Assembly: GCA_021847625.1 (NCBI GenBank)
Contig: JAJZQK010000246.1
Location: 1-5,987, forward strand
DNA from: Chloroflexota bacterium
GTDB lineage: Bacteria > Chloroflexota > FW602-bin22 > JAMCYS01
DNA length: 5,987 nt
Direction: 5' to 3'
Shown here one piece after another: positions 1 to 5,703 of the stretch (positions are counted from its first letter, which is position 1; each line of letters begins with the position of its first letter). The position numbers and the translations under genes are program-made. Under the pieces are notes generated by a model. The model had not been told where the DNA came from and made no database searches. It saw only the letters and a list, made by a program, of their open reading frames with translations.

Positions 1-422
1 CCGACGGCAACCTTCACATCGGCCAGAGGCTTGTCGGTATAGGCATCCTTCACGGTCCCTTCCACGGTGTAGGTAATGAGCTCGAGCTTGGTGGTAAACT
101 CGCCGTCCTCATTCACGTCGAACTTGGCCTCCCGGTACCGGTCGGCCGACACCGTGATCGAAGTCTTGGTGGGGACACCCTCCAGATGGTACTTGCCTAA
201 GTCGTCGGTCCTCGCGGACGATACGTACTTGTCGTTCGTTGCCTGCACCGTGGCACCCGGCACTGGCTTCCCGGTATCGGAATCGACCACGAGCCCGTCT
301 ACCGTAAGCGTGGTCGTGCCGCATCCACTCGCCAGACCGGCGATTGCCAGGAGCAAGATGATGCCAACTATAGTGAAGAAGGGTCTAACCAGAACAGTTC
401 TGCAAGGATAATCCACAGCCAC
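1..422 (-). CDS. Secreted lipoprotein with carboxypeptidase-regulatory-like repeats, C-terminus beyond the window
   Basis: This reading frame stays open from 422 to the left edge, giving the first 140 residues. I chose GTG at 422-420 because a GGAGG (434-430 on the complement) sits 7 bases upstream; a GTG at 416 and a TTG at 428 are also in frame. The N-terminus carries basic residues, then a hydrophobic segment (about residues 18-30, rich in I, L, A) ending in a lipobox-like LASGC. With the GTG-422 start the lipidated Cys is about residue 36, so this is a type II signal peptide. After it comes a beta-rich domain, GLVVDSDTGKPVPGATV...TDDLGKYHLEGVP, which is the typical carboxypeptidase-regulatory-like (transthyretin-like) fold. 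A second unit begins with YTVEGTVKDAYTDKPLADV and is cut by the edge. Such domains occur in extracellular adhesion, stalk or enzyme-linked proteins. No catalytic domain is visible, so specific function is unknown. The overlapping open frames on both strands here are low-complexity shadows. Confidence 0.85.
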   Translation of the reverse strand, partial: MAVDYPCRTVLVRPFFTIVGIILLLAIAGLASGCGTTTLTVDGLVVDSDTGKPVPGATVQATNDKYVSSARTDDLGKYHLEGVPTKTSITVSADRYREAKFDVNEDGEFTTKLELITYTVEGTVKDAYTDKPLADVKVAV

Positions 423-464
423 CCTCAATCCTCCCCCGGGGAATCGTCTTCTCAGAGTCAGTAA

Positions 465-494
465 AGTCTAGCACTACGGGAAAACGCTCGGCAA
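465..494 (-). promoter_or_regulatory. Candidate sigma70 promoter for the lipoprotein gene
   Basis: Reading the complement, TTGCCG (494-489) is followed by an 18-base spacer and TAGACT (470-465). Each box matches 4 of 6 consensus positions, and TGC directly before the -10 box gives an extended -10. Transcription would start near 458, leaving a leader of about 36 bases before GTG 422. The position is sensible but the boxes are only moderate. Confidence 0.45.
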
Positions 495-543
495 CCCCCC
501 GAAATTGCTACTCAAAGAAGGGTCGGCCACCGAGCATAACATT

Positions 544-574
544 GCCCGCCCGGCGGGCACGACATCGTCGTGCC
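544..574 (-). terminator. Overlapping GC-rich dyads downstream of the YfhO gene, possible terminator
   Basis: Two dyads overlap. GGCACGA (556-562) pairs with TCGTGCC (568-574) around a 5-base loop, and GCCCGCC (544-550) pairs with GGCGGGC (552-558). They share bases 556-558, so only one can form fully at a time. They lie 40-70 bases past the YfhO stop codon (614) and before the lipoprotein promoter, where a terminator is expected. There is no run of T on the complement after the stems, only AATGTTATG, so intrinsic termination is uncertain. A regulatory dyad or Rho-dependent end is equally possible. Confidence 0.35.
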
Positions 575-613
575 GGCAGCGCCACGCCCCGGGCGAGCTC
601 CGCCGGTGCGACC

Positions 614-1483
614 CTAGCTGCGAACCCCTCTCGCCGAGGTGCCGACCAACAGAAGAACCACCAGCAGCGTAGCCAGGCTAATTGCCGCGCCCACCTTGAA
701 CGAAAGCGGCTCGAACACGAACTCCAGCTCGTGCGAGCCGGCCGGCATAGGCACCGCCCGCAGATAGTAATCTGCCCGCAAGATGTCGGTCTCCCTGCCA
801 TCGACGAACGCTCGCCAGCCCGGATAGTAAGCCTCGCTCGTCACCAGCAAAGCGTCCTCCCCGAGATTGACGTCGACGATGCTATACTGCGGGTCGTAGG
901 TGCGGTAAGCGAAGCTCTGCTCCGGCCGATCGTTGGTTGGGAAAGCGAGGCCGGGTGCCGTTTCCAGGAGGGCAACCTTGCCAGGCTCGACGTTAGTGGC
1001 GAAGGTTTGCGACAGGGCTGCCTCGGCGTTCGCCACCACGCGGATGTCACGCGTCGCCCACACCCGCGGCACCGCCCACTGCATCCTGTAGACGCGCAGG
1101 TCGCCCGAATGACCTAGGTAGTCCAGCCCATCGCCGAGCTGCTTGCGAGAGATGACGTATTTCACGTCCAGAAGCTGCCAGAGGCGCCATTCCTGGTTGC
1201 CAAGCAGGAGATCCTCGACCCGTTGCAGGTGAAACGGCGAGTCACCGGCGATCTGCTCAATCCCCAGAAGATGACCACTGTTCGGCGGAATGGCGTCCTC
1301 GTCGTCCGTGTCGACCCGAACGCGGAAGGGTCGTCCCGCCAGGTTGCTCGACGCGTCCTGGCGGACGATAGCGACCGCGCCGGCCGCACTCGCGGGCAGA
1401 GCCGGATCAACCGTCGTCAGGTTGCTGCCAAAGTGACGGCGAACAGGTCGACAACTACGAGGGCCAGCGCCGACACTAGCCAA
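614..1483 (-). CDS. C-terminal half of the YfhO-family protein (fragment of the frameshifted gene)
   Basis: The open frame can be read from a TTG at 1483 (289 residues), but the first 16 residues are Arg/Pro-rich and not family-like. Homologous sequence starts at HFGSNLTTVDPALP, about base 1435. It contains LLDVKYVIS (105-112 in this frame), VYRMQWAVPRVW (131-142) and the characteristic terminal block SEAYYPGWRAFVDGRE (216-231), followed by RADYYLRAVPMPAGSHELEF (236-255). A final membrane helix (about 264-282) precedes a short basic tail. This is the extracytoplasmic beta domain plus last helix of YfhO proteins. AGGGAG lies close to the TTG, but I doubt independent initiation; the piece is best read as the downstream part of one broken gene. 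Confidence 0.8.
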   Translation of the reverse strand: MASVGAGPRSCRPVRRHFGSNLTTVDPALPASAAGAVAIVRQDASSNLAGRPFRVRVDTDDEDAIPPNSGHLLGIEQIAGDSPFHLQRVEDLLLGNQEWRLWQLLDVKYVISRKQLGDGLDYLGHSGDLRVYRMQWAVPRVWATRDIRVVANAEAALSQTFATNVEPGKVALLETAPGLAFPTNDRPEQSFAYRTYDPQYSIVDVNLGEDALLVTSEAYYPGWRAFVDGRETDILRADYYLRAVPMPAGSHELEFVFEPLSFKVGAAISLATLLVVLLLVGTSARGVRS

Positions 1484-2907
1484 GTACTCCCTGGCAGAAG
1501 ATTCTTAACTTGCAGGTAGATGATCAGCAGACCGGCGGCAGCGAAGGCCACCGCGTAGGCAACCTGTTCCGAAGGCCAATCCAGCCCGATCTGGGCGCGG
1601 CGCAGCCAGGCTGTCGCGAACACTACCAGCATTGCGCTGCCGAGCCCCAGGAGGGCACGTCGGCTTGGCCATTCGGCCGGAGAGCATGGCTTGCCCAGGC
1701 CGTTGAAACCGAGTCCCGCTAGGACGCTCACCGCGAGCGAGAAGAGGATCATCGACCGTTCCTGGTCGCGGAACATCGCGAACCCCGGGGCCGCCTTGTG
1801 GAGCAGCGGGTAGAGGGGCCCGTTTCCGCCAAGCGACAGGAGGATGCTCACGAGCGCAAGCGCCACCCAGAACCACTTCGAGGAATTCCTAACCCGCGCA
1901 ATGCCGGCAGTAGCCAGAGGCAAGACGAAGATGCCGACATAAGGCCCGTGCACGATGTGCCAATCCGGCAGCAATAGTGCCAGGAAGGAGCTCGGCGTGT
2001 AGCCGATCGCCGCCTCTTCGTACGGGAGACTGGCCCGATTCGACAGGTAGAGGAACTCCAGCGTCGGCGCCAGCTGGACCGCCGCCAACCCCACGGCAAT
2101 GGCCCACATAACGAGCACTGCCGCCAGCGTTGCCAGCGCCGTTCGCCCGACGGATCGCCAACTTACCAAGCCAACCTGTCCGAACCGCCGGTAGACGAGA
2201 TAGGCAGTGACGGTATAGGCTGTGAGGAGGAGAGTCTGTGGATGCCCAGCCAGGATCGTCACGGCAAGGGCGCCACCCGCTGCCACCAACCACACGGCGT
2301 GCTTCCGAAGAGCGTATCGCTCGACGAAAAAGAGGCTCAGGGGCAGCCAAATGGCCGTCTCGAGGATCGCCAGGCTCTGCATCGGATAGGAGGTCAGGAA
2401 GCCGCTAAAGGCGAAGGAGAGTCCCCCCAGCAGCGCGGCCGCACGAGAACGGGTCAGCTCGTGGACGAGGAGATAGCAGAAGACCCCCGCCATCGGGTAG
2501 GCCAGGACGGCCCTGTACTCGACTTCCTGGAACGACAATCCGTCGCTCCCGAAGAGAAACGCCCACAGCAACGCGGGCGGGTAGAAGACGGCGGTCTGGA
2601 TGTCGGCCAGAAAGGGGTGCCCGGCAAAGATATTAGGATTCCACAGGGGAACGCGACCCGCCCACCATTCCTGGGCCGCGAAGCTGTGGTAGGCGTAGAA
2701 CTGACGCGTGAAGTCGCCTGCCCGCACGAACATCCGCGCGGCATCGTCGGGGGTGACGAGCGGCCAGAAGAAGACGAGTGACGCCAGGCCGATGCAGAGT
2801 AACGCCGGCCAATGCTGCCCAAGCAGCGCGGGCAACCGGCCGAATCGCTCGGCCCTCCGCCCTGCCGGCGCCGCGTCCCCCACGTCAATCCGGGCCCCTG
2901 TCGTCAT
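1417..2907 (-). CDS. N-terminal membrane half of the YfhO-family protein (fragment of the frameshifted gene)
   Basis: This frame encodes 496 residues. ATG 2907-2905 is preferred over an upstream ATG at 3084 because the extra 59 residues are Arg/Pro-rich, look non-coding and would cover the promoter region. The ribosome site is weak (GAGAGG abutting the ATG). A basic N-terminus is followed by a first membrane helix (about residues 35-50). The first outside loop holds the family signature: RAGDFTRQFYAYHSF (about 62-76), in which the GD aspartate is the likely catalytic or metal-binding acid of GT-C enzymes, then PLWNPNIFAGHPFLADIQ (87-104) and VFYPP. Further hydrophobic segments alternate with loops carrying LAGHPQT (219-225), PYVGIFVLPLA (322-332) and FRDQERSM (379-386), all YfhO-like. 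The last five residues (TLAAT) are out-of-frame sequence. It is transcribed divergently from the GT39-like gene. Without the C-terminal domain the product is probably non-functional or unstable. Confidence 0.85.
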   Translation of the reverse strand: MTTGARIDVGDAAPAGRRAERFGRLPALLGQHWPALLCIGLASLVFFWPLVTPDDAARMFVRAGDFTRQFYAYHSFAAQEWWAGRVPLWNPNIFAGHPFLADIQTAVFYPPALLWAFLFGSDGLSFQEVEYRAVLAYPMAGVFCYLLVHELTRSRAAALLGGLSFAFSGFLTSYPMQSLAILETAIWLPLSLFFVERYALRKHAVWLVAAGGALAVTILAGHPQTLLLTAYTVTAYLVYRRFGQVGLVSWRSVGRTALATLAAVLVMWAIAVGLAAVQLAPTLEFLYLSNRASLPYEEAAIGYTPSSFLALLLPDWHIVHGPYVGIFVLPLATAGIARVRNSSKWFWVALALVSILLSLGGNGPLYPLLHKAAPGFAMFRDQERSMILFSLAVSVLAGLGFNGLGKPCSPAEWPSRRALLGLGSAMLVVFATAWLRRAQIGLDWPSEQVAYAVAFAAAGLLIIYLQVKNLLPGSTWLVSALALVVVDLFAVTLAAT

Positions 2908-2986
2908 CCTCTCGCACCGCCGCCTGCAATCGTATTCGCCACCGCGCGCTGGCCCCGTCCATCGCCTCCACGACCGGTCGGTCAGG

Positions 2987-3015
2987 ATTCTATCACAGGG
3001 TAGGGCAGGGGACAA
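2987..3015 (-). promoter_or_regulatory. Sigma70 promoter for the YfhO-family gene
   Basis: On the complement, TTGTCC (3015-3010) is followed by exactly 17 bases and TAGAAT (2992-2987, 5 of 6). TGA directly before the -10 box makes it an extended -10. The start would fall near 2980, giving a leader of about 70 bases before ATG 2907. Placement and spacing support a real promoter, and it also argues against the upstream ATG at 3084. Confidence 0.65.
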
Positions 3016-3036
3016 CGATTCGGCGGGTGGCGGCCC

Positions 3037-3066
3037 TCGACTTCGGCGACCGGATGATCCTATAAT
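3037..3066 (+). promoter_or_regulatory. Sigma70 promoter for the GT39-like gene
   Basis: A perfect TATAAT at 3061-3066 is preceded by an 18-base spacer and TCGACT (3037-3042, 4 of 6). Transcription would start near 3073, leaving a leader of about 30 bases containing GAGGAGGG before the start codon. It lies 21 bases from the divergent promoter's -35 box, so the two polymerase sites are back to back. Confidence 0.65.
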
Positions 3067-3104
3067 GCATTCGCTCCCAGGCACACTGAAGAGGAGGGTG
3101 GTTG

Positions 3105-5003
3105 GTGGTGAAGCGCACTTGGCAACTGCGAACGATGGTCCTGCTGGTAACCCTCCTGGCGGCAGGGCTGCGCTTCGTCCATCTCGGATACCATGACCTG
3201 CGAGGGGATGAGGCCTTCAGCGTCTCGTTCGCCCAGGAAAACCTCGGCGCCATCATCCAGCAACTCCGAACGGGCGAGCCACATCCGCCGCTGTACTACC
3301 TTAGCCTCAAGGCCTGGATGGAAATGGCAGGCACCTCTGAGGTCGCCGTCCGGTGGCTCTCGGCCGCGGCAGGGCTCCTGCTCGTCCCGCTCTCATTCGT
3401 CTTCCTCAGGAGGATAGGCGCGCCAGTGGCCGGCGTCATCGCGGCGCTGCTCGTGGCGACGAACCCATATCAAATCTGGAATAGCCAGGACGCCCGCATG
3501 TACGCCCTCGCGGCCACCGTATCGGCCGGCGTGCTCTACTGGGGACTGCGCCTACTAACGGCCGACGGCAAACCGCGTCGACGAGACGCCTATGCCTTGG
3601 CTGCCTGCACCATTTTCGCCCTCTACACGCACTACGTCCTCGCGTTGGTAGTTGCCACCGTGGACCTGGCCCTTGCCGGGCGCTGGCTGCTGTGCCGCGA
3701 CGCGGACGGGGAAACGGTGCGACACTGGCTTGTTGGACAGGCAGTGGCAGTGCTTCTCTTCCTGCCCTGGCTGGGTCTGGCCGTCGGTTCGGTCGGTCCT
3801 TCCTACGGAGGGAACATGTCTTCCCCCTCCCTCGGCGAGGCAGTTGCCATGCTGGTGCAAGCGCATACCTCGGGAGGGATGCTGCCGTCTGCCCAGGCGG
3901 AAACCTACGCTTGGGCCGTGGGCGTCGCCGCCTGCCTTGGGGCGGCCGTGATGCTTCGGCGAGAGCGTCGGGCGGCGTGGATGCTGATCGCGTTCGCGGC
4001 CGTGCCCTTCGCGGCTCTCTTCTTGGCATCACGGCCTCGACCCGTGTTCAGCGACAGGTACCTGATCGTGATCTCCCCCGCAATCTACATCCTGGCCGCC
4101 CGGGGATTGGCGCCGGTCTTCGGCGCTCGTGGGGCGTGGCGGAGGCCGTCCTCGGCCTTTATGTCGGCGGTCGCCGGCGTTCTGGCAGTGGCACTCGCTC
4201 TCTATGGCACGTCCGGCCTTACTTCCTACTTCACGGATCGAGGCGGCCAGGGACCCGGCAATTGGCGTCCGTTCGTGGCCAGCATCGTGGAATCCGTCCA
4301 GCCCGGCGACCTCGTCCTGGTGAACCACATCGACCCTTCGTTTTTCTACTACTACCGCCTCCTCGGCGGCCACGCCGAGGTAACGGTGGAACCATCGGCC
4401 CAGGGGCTCACGCTGGCGGAGCTTGACCGCGAGTTGGCTCAGAAGGCGGGGCCGGGGCGGCAGATCTGGTTCGTGCCCGACGCCTTCGCAATGTGGGACA
4501 AGACCAGCGCCGTGGCGGACTGGCTGCAGGGACACGCTATCTGTATGGAGGCGAGGCGCGTCGCGGGCCAGGAGTACGTCAGGTATCGGATTCCCGGGGG
4601 CAGGCAGACGAACCTCGTGTTCGGGGGCGCCGTCGAGCTCGTCGGCTACGAGGTTCCGAGCGCCGCGGGCGGAATCGGCGCCGGCACGGAGGGCAGCGTC
4701 GTCTTGTACTGGCGCGCCCAAGGGCCAATTGCCAAGGACTACGTCATCAGCCTTCAGCTGCTCGACGCGAGTGGTGCGCTGGCCGAGCAGGCGGATGGCC
4801 CGCCGGCGAACGGGAAAGCGCCAACTTCGCAGTGGAAGAGCGGAGAACTCGTCGTCGACGCCAGGGCCATCCGCTGGCCCGCTGGGCCCGGGACGTACAC
4901 TCTGGCCGTGGCCGTGTACGAACTGCCTTCCGTGGAGCGCCTGCCGATTGCCGGCTGGCCCGCGAAATTAGCCACGCTGGGCCAAATAGAAATCGGCCGC
5001 TAG
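3105..5003 (+). CDS. Polytopic membrane glycosyltransferase, GT39/PMT-like (GT-C fold), with C-terminal beta-sandwich domain
   Basis: The intact frame gives 632 residues. Three starts follow one another: TTG 3102, GTG 3105 and GTG 3108. I chose 3105 because GGAGG (3093-3097) is then 7 bases away. Residues 10-25 form the first membrane helix. The following outside loop has DLRGDEAFS with the adjacent acidic pair D35-E36 expected of GT-C enzymes that use polyprenyl-phosphate sugars, then EPHPPLYYL (58-66). NPYQIWNSQDARMYAL (120-135) is also typical of this family. About ten hydrophobic segments run to residue ~370. A soluble stretch (NWRPFVASIVESVQPGDLVLVN, about 386-407) and a final domain follow. 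FGGAVELVGYEV (506-517), VVLYWRAQGPI (532-542) and YVISLQLLDASG (546-557) mark that last domain as a beta-sandwich commonly appended to such enzymes in Chloroflexota. It probably transfers a sugar from a lipid carrier on the outer face of the membrane; acceptor and sugar cannot be read from sequence. Confidence 0.9.
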   Translation: MVKRTWQLRTMVLLVTLLAAGLRFVHLGYHDLRGDEAFSVSFAQENLGAIIQQLRTGEPHPPLYYLSLKAWMEMAGTSEVAVRWLSAAAGLLLVPLSFVFLRRIGAPVAGVIAALLVATNPYQIWNSQDARMYALAATVSAGVLYWGLRLLTADGKPRRRDAYALAACTIFALYTHYVLALVVATVDLALAGRWLLCRDADGETVRHWLVGQAVAVLLFLPWLGLAVGSVGPSYGGNMSSPSLGEAVAMLVQAHTSGGMLPSAQAETYAWAVGVAACLGAAVMLRRERRAAWMLIAFAAVPFAALFLASRPRPVFSDRYLIVISPAIYILAARGLAPVFGARGAWRRPSSAFMSAVAGVLAVALALYGTSGLTSYFTDRGGQGPGNWRPFVASIVESVQPGDLVLVNHIDPSFFYYYRLLGGHAEVTVEPSAQGLTLAELDRELAQKAGPGRQIWFVPDAFAMWDKTSAVADWLQGHAICMEARRVAGQEYVRYRIPGGRQTNLVFGGAVELVGYEVPSAAGGIGAGTEGSVVLYWRAQGPIAKDYVISLQLLDASGALAEQADGPPANGKAPTSQWKSGELVVDARAIRWPAGPGTYTLAVAVYELPSVERLPIAGWPAKLATLGQIEIGR

Positions 5004-5030
5004 TGGTCAAGACAGACCACCTAGCGGCCG
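4994..5030 (-). terminator. Long hairpin overlapping the glycosyltransferase stop codon, likely tRNA-Arg terminator
   Basis: CGGCCGCTAGTGGTC (4994-5008) pairs along all 15 bases with 5015-5030, with one bulged C at 5021 and a 6-base loop AAGACA. The stem includes the plus-strand TAG stop (5001-5003). On the complement the hairpin comes 5 bases after the tRNA 3' end and is followed by GATTTCTATTT, a moderately T-rich tract, so it fits an intrinsic terminator for the tRNA. On the plus strand no T run follows, but the hairpin could still define or protect the mRNA end of the convergent glycosyltransferase. Confidence 0.7.
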
Positions 5031-5035
5031 CTAGG

Positions 5036-5108
5036 CACCCCTGGCAGGATTCGAACCCGCGACATCTTGGTCCGAAGCCAAGCGCTCTATCCACTGAGCT
5101 ACAGGGGC
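5036..5108 (-). tRNA. tRNA-Arg (anticodon UCG)
   Basis: The complement folds into a complete 73-base cloverleaf. The acceptor stem is GCCCCTG/CAGGGGT (last pair G-U), with G73 as discriminator. The D arm is GCTC-AGTGGATA-GAGC. The anticodon arm is CTTGG-CTTCGGA-CCAAG, giving anticodon UCG at positions 34-36, which reads CGA and other CGN arginine codons. The variable loop is ATGTC, and the T arm is GCGGG-TTCGAAT-CCTGC. A20 and the GGATAGAGC D-arm sequence are usual for bacterial tRNA-Arg. CCA is not encoded (CCT follows), so it must be added by a nucleotidyltransferase. There is no sign of an integrated element at the 3' end. Confidence 0.96.
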
Positions 5109-5123
5109 TCACATCCACCGTGA

Positions 5124-5153
5124 ATTATACGGTCGCACCGGCGGGACTGTCAA
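5124..5153 (-). promoter_or_regulatory. Consensus sigma70 promoter for tRNA-Arg
   Basis: On the complement there is a perfect TTGACA (5153-5148), an 18-base spacer and a perfect TATAAT (5129-5124). The start site would be near 5117, about nine bases before the mature tRNA 5' end at 5108. Both boxes match consensus at all six positions, as expected for a strongly expressed stable RNA. Confidence 0.85.
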
Positions 5154-5361
5154 ACACCAAGACTCACCCGTAGACCAATCCCCCGTCCATATCCTTCCCG
5201 TCCGCACCAGGGCGGCAACAAGCATCGATAGACCGCTGGCTAGCTGCCCAAGAATACCGTCGCACCAGCCGCTGTGGAGGGGGCAGGTGGTACGGATCTT
5301 GCTGAGGTATCTCTCGGCAGCCAACGTTGTCCGGAAATTCGTACTCGGATCAGCAGACAAA
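5154..5361. other. Intergenic region with no supported gene
   Basis: Between the tRNA promoter and the inverted repeat I find no convincing gene. A 131-codon open frame on the complement (5504-5109) covers the tRNA promoter, the sigma54-like element and part of the zinc-ribbon gene, has no family-like sequence and is rejected. The octamer CGCACC(A/G)G recurs near 5134, 5203 and 5261, but is too short to interpret. If the sigma54-type element downstream is real, activator sites would be expected in this stretch. Confidence 0.5.
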
Positions 5362-5387
5362 GTGCCAAGGCGTCGACAACTTGGCAC
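5362..5387. repeat. Perfect 8-bp inverted repeat, operator-like
   Basis: GTGCCAAG (5362-5369) and CTTGGCAC (5380-5387) are exact reverse complements separated by 10 bases. The right arm contains the TGGCAC of the sigma54-type -24 box. The dyad could be a regulator binding site overlapping the promoter or a hairpin; it is upstream of the predicted start and so probably acts as DNA. Confidence 0.55.
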
Positions 5388-5396
5388 GAATCTTGC
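5381..5396 (+). promoter_or_regulatory. Sigma54-type (-24/-12) promoter for the zinc-ribbon gene
   Basis: TTGGCACG-AATC-TTGC matches the sigma54 core consensus YTGGCACG-N4-TTGC at every fixed position, with GG (5383-5384) and GC (5395-5396) separated by the required 10 bases. Transcription would start near 5408, leaving about 38 bases before ATG 5446 with GGGGAGG in the leader. An alternative sigma70 reading (TTGGCA at 5381, 17 bases, TGCGAT at 5404) has a poor -10 box. Whether the host has RpoN cannot be seen here. Confidence 0.55.
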
Positions 5397-5445
5397 GGAA
5401 GGCTGCGATGAAGCGTACGACGCTATGTCACGGGGAGGATGAGAG

Positions 5446-5601
5446 ATGCTTTGGCTGAAAGGTTGCCCACGATGCCACGGAGATCTATTCTTGGAACGGG
5501 ACATCGGCGCGTCCTACGTAGTATGTATCCAGTGCGGGTACACGCTGAACGAGGCCCAGGAGCAGAAGCTGCGCATGTCTCTCGCCGCCAGCGCCGCCTA
5601 G
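5446..5601 (+). CDS. Small zinc-ribbon protein (51 residues)
   Basis: ATG 5446 follows GGGGAGG (5432-5438) at 7 bases, an ideal ribosome site, and the frame ends at TAG 5599-5601. The protein begins MLWLKGCPRCHGDLFLERD and has two knuckles, C7-P-R-C10 and C27-I-Q-C30-G, 16 residues apart, which is the layout of a four-cysteine rubredoxin-type zinc ribbon. The tail (about 34-51) is a short, probably helical stretch rich in E, Q, K and A. No other domain is present. Proteins of this KGCPRCxGDL...CxQCG type are small cytoplasmic proteins, common near unrelated genes and of unknown role; nucleic-acid or protein binding is plausible. It looks monocistronic, possibly sigma54-controlled. Codon use and the intact metal site make a chance frame unlikely. 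Confidence 0.88.
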   Translation: MLWLKGCPRCHGDLFLERDIGASYVVCIQCGYTLNEAQEQKLRMSLAASAA

Positions 5602-5703
5602 CATAGGCAATCTAGTGCAGGCAGAGCGAACGGAATCCGTACGGTCCCTTTCCCCAGCCGGCCACCGCCGCTGGTCAAAGGACTCCGGCCACTGGAGGCA
5701 AAC
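5602..5703 (+). other. Gap between zinc-ribbon gene and small ORF, with short palindromes
   Basis: ACGGAATCCGT (5630-5640) is a 5-1-5 palindrome overlapped by CCGTACGG (5637-5644). No T-run terminator or clear promoter is seen, so the two small genes may be cotranscribed. The final stretch 5899-5987 holds no feature I can support. Confidence 0.3.

Larger units (their letters stand above)
614..2907 (-). pseudogene. YfhO-family GT-C type membrane protein, interrupted by a one-base frameshift
   Basis: Two overlapping frames on the complement together make one YfhO-family protein of about 764 residues, normal for the family. The first frame runs from ATG 2907 to residue 491 (...VVVDLFAV) and then leaves homology, stopping at 1417. 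The second frame takes over with HFGSNLTTVDPALP, which in intact relatives directly follows the DLFAF/DLFLF motif. The switch lies at about 1440-1433: CAC (1435-1433) is the first good codon of the new frame, sharing a base with GTC (1437-1435) of the old one. One missing base explains it. I see no slippery heptamer or strong stimulatory hairpin at the junction, so programmed frameshifting is unlikely. Both halves are otherwise clean and well conserved, so this is either a very recent mutation or a sequencing/assembly indel. The family is linked to glycosylation of lipoteichoic acid or surface glycans in Firmicutes; the substrate here is unknown. Confidence 0.85.

Noticed and set aside
76..411. 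111-codon open frame on the plus strand
   Set aside because: It is the antisense of the lipoprotein gene, which has a ribosome site, a lipobox and a recognisable domain; this frame is Ser/Thr/Val-rich with no family-like sequence.
542..1117. 191-codon open frame on the plus strand
   Set aside because: It is the antisense of the conserved YfhO C-terminal domain, very Arg/Ala/His-rich and without a ribosome site or family motifs.
1417..1483. Programmed -1 ribosomal frameshift in the YfhO gene
   Set aside because: The junction (CTG TTC GCC GTC ACT) has no X-XXY-YYZ slippery heptamer, and YfhO proteins are normally single-frame, so an indel is simpler.
2908..3084. Upstream extension of the YfhO gene to an ATG at 3084
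   Set aside because: The added 59 residues are Arg/Pro/Ser-rich and unlike the family, and they would cover both divergent promoters.
5036..5108. tRNA-Arg as an integration (att) site
   Set aside because: I see no integrase, no repeated tRNA 3' end and no element boundary in the window.
5132..5270. Recurring CGCACC(A/G)G motif as enhancer binding sites
   Set aside because: Three partial 8-base matches with irregular spacing and no dyad symmetry are within chance expectation for GC-rich DNA.
5109..5504. 131-codon open frame on the minus strand
   Set aside because: It covers the tRNA promoter, the sigma54-type element and the start of the zinc-ribbon gene, and shows no recognisable protein features.
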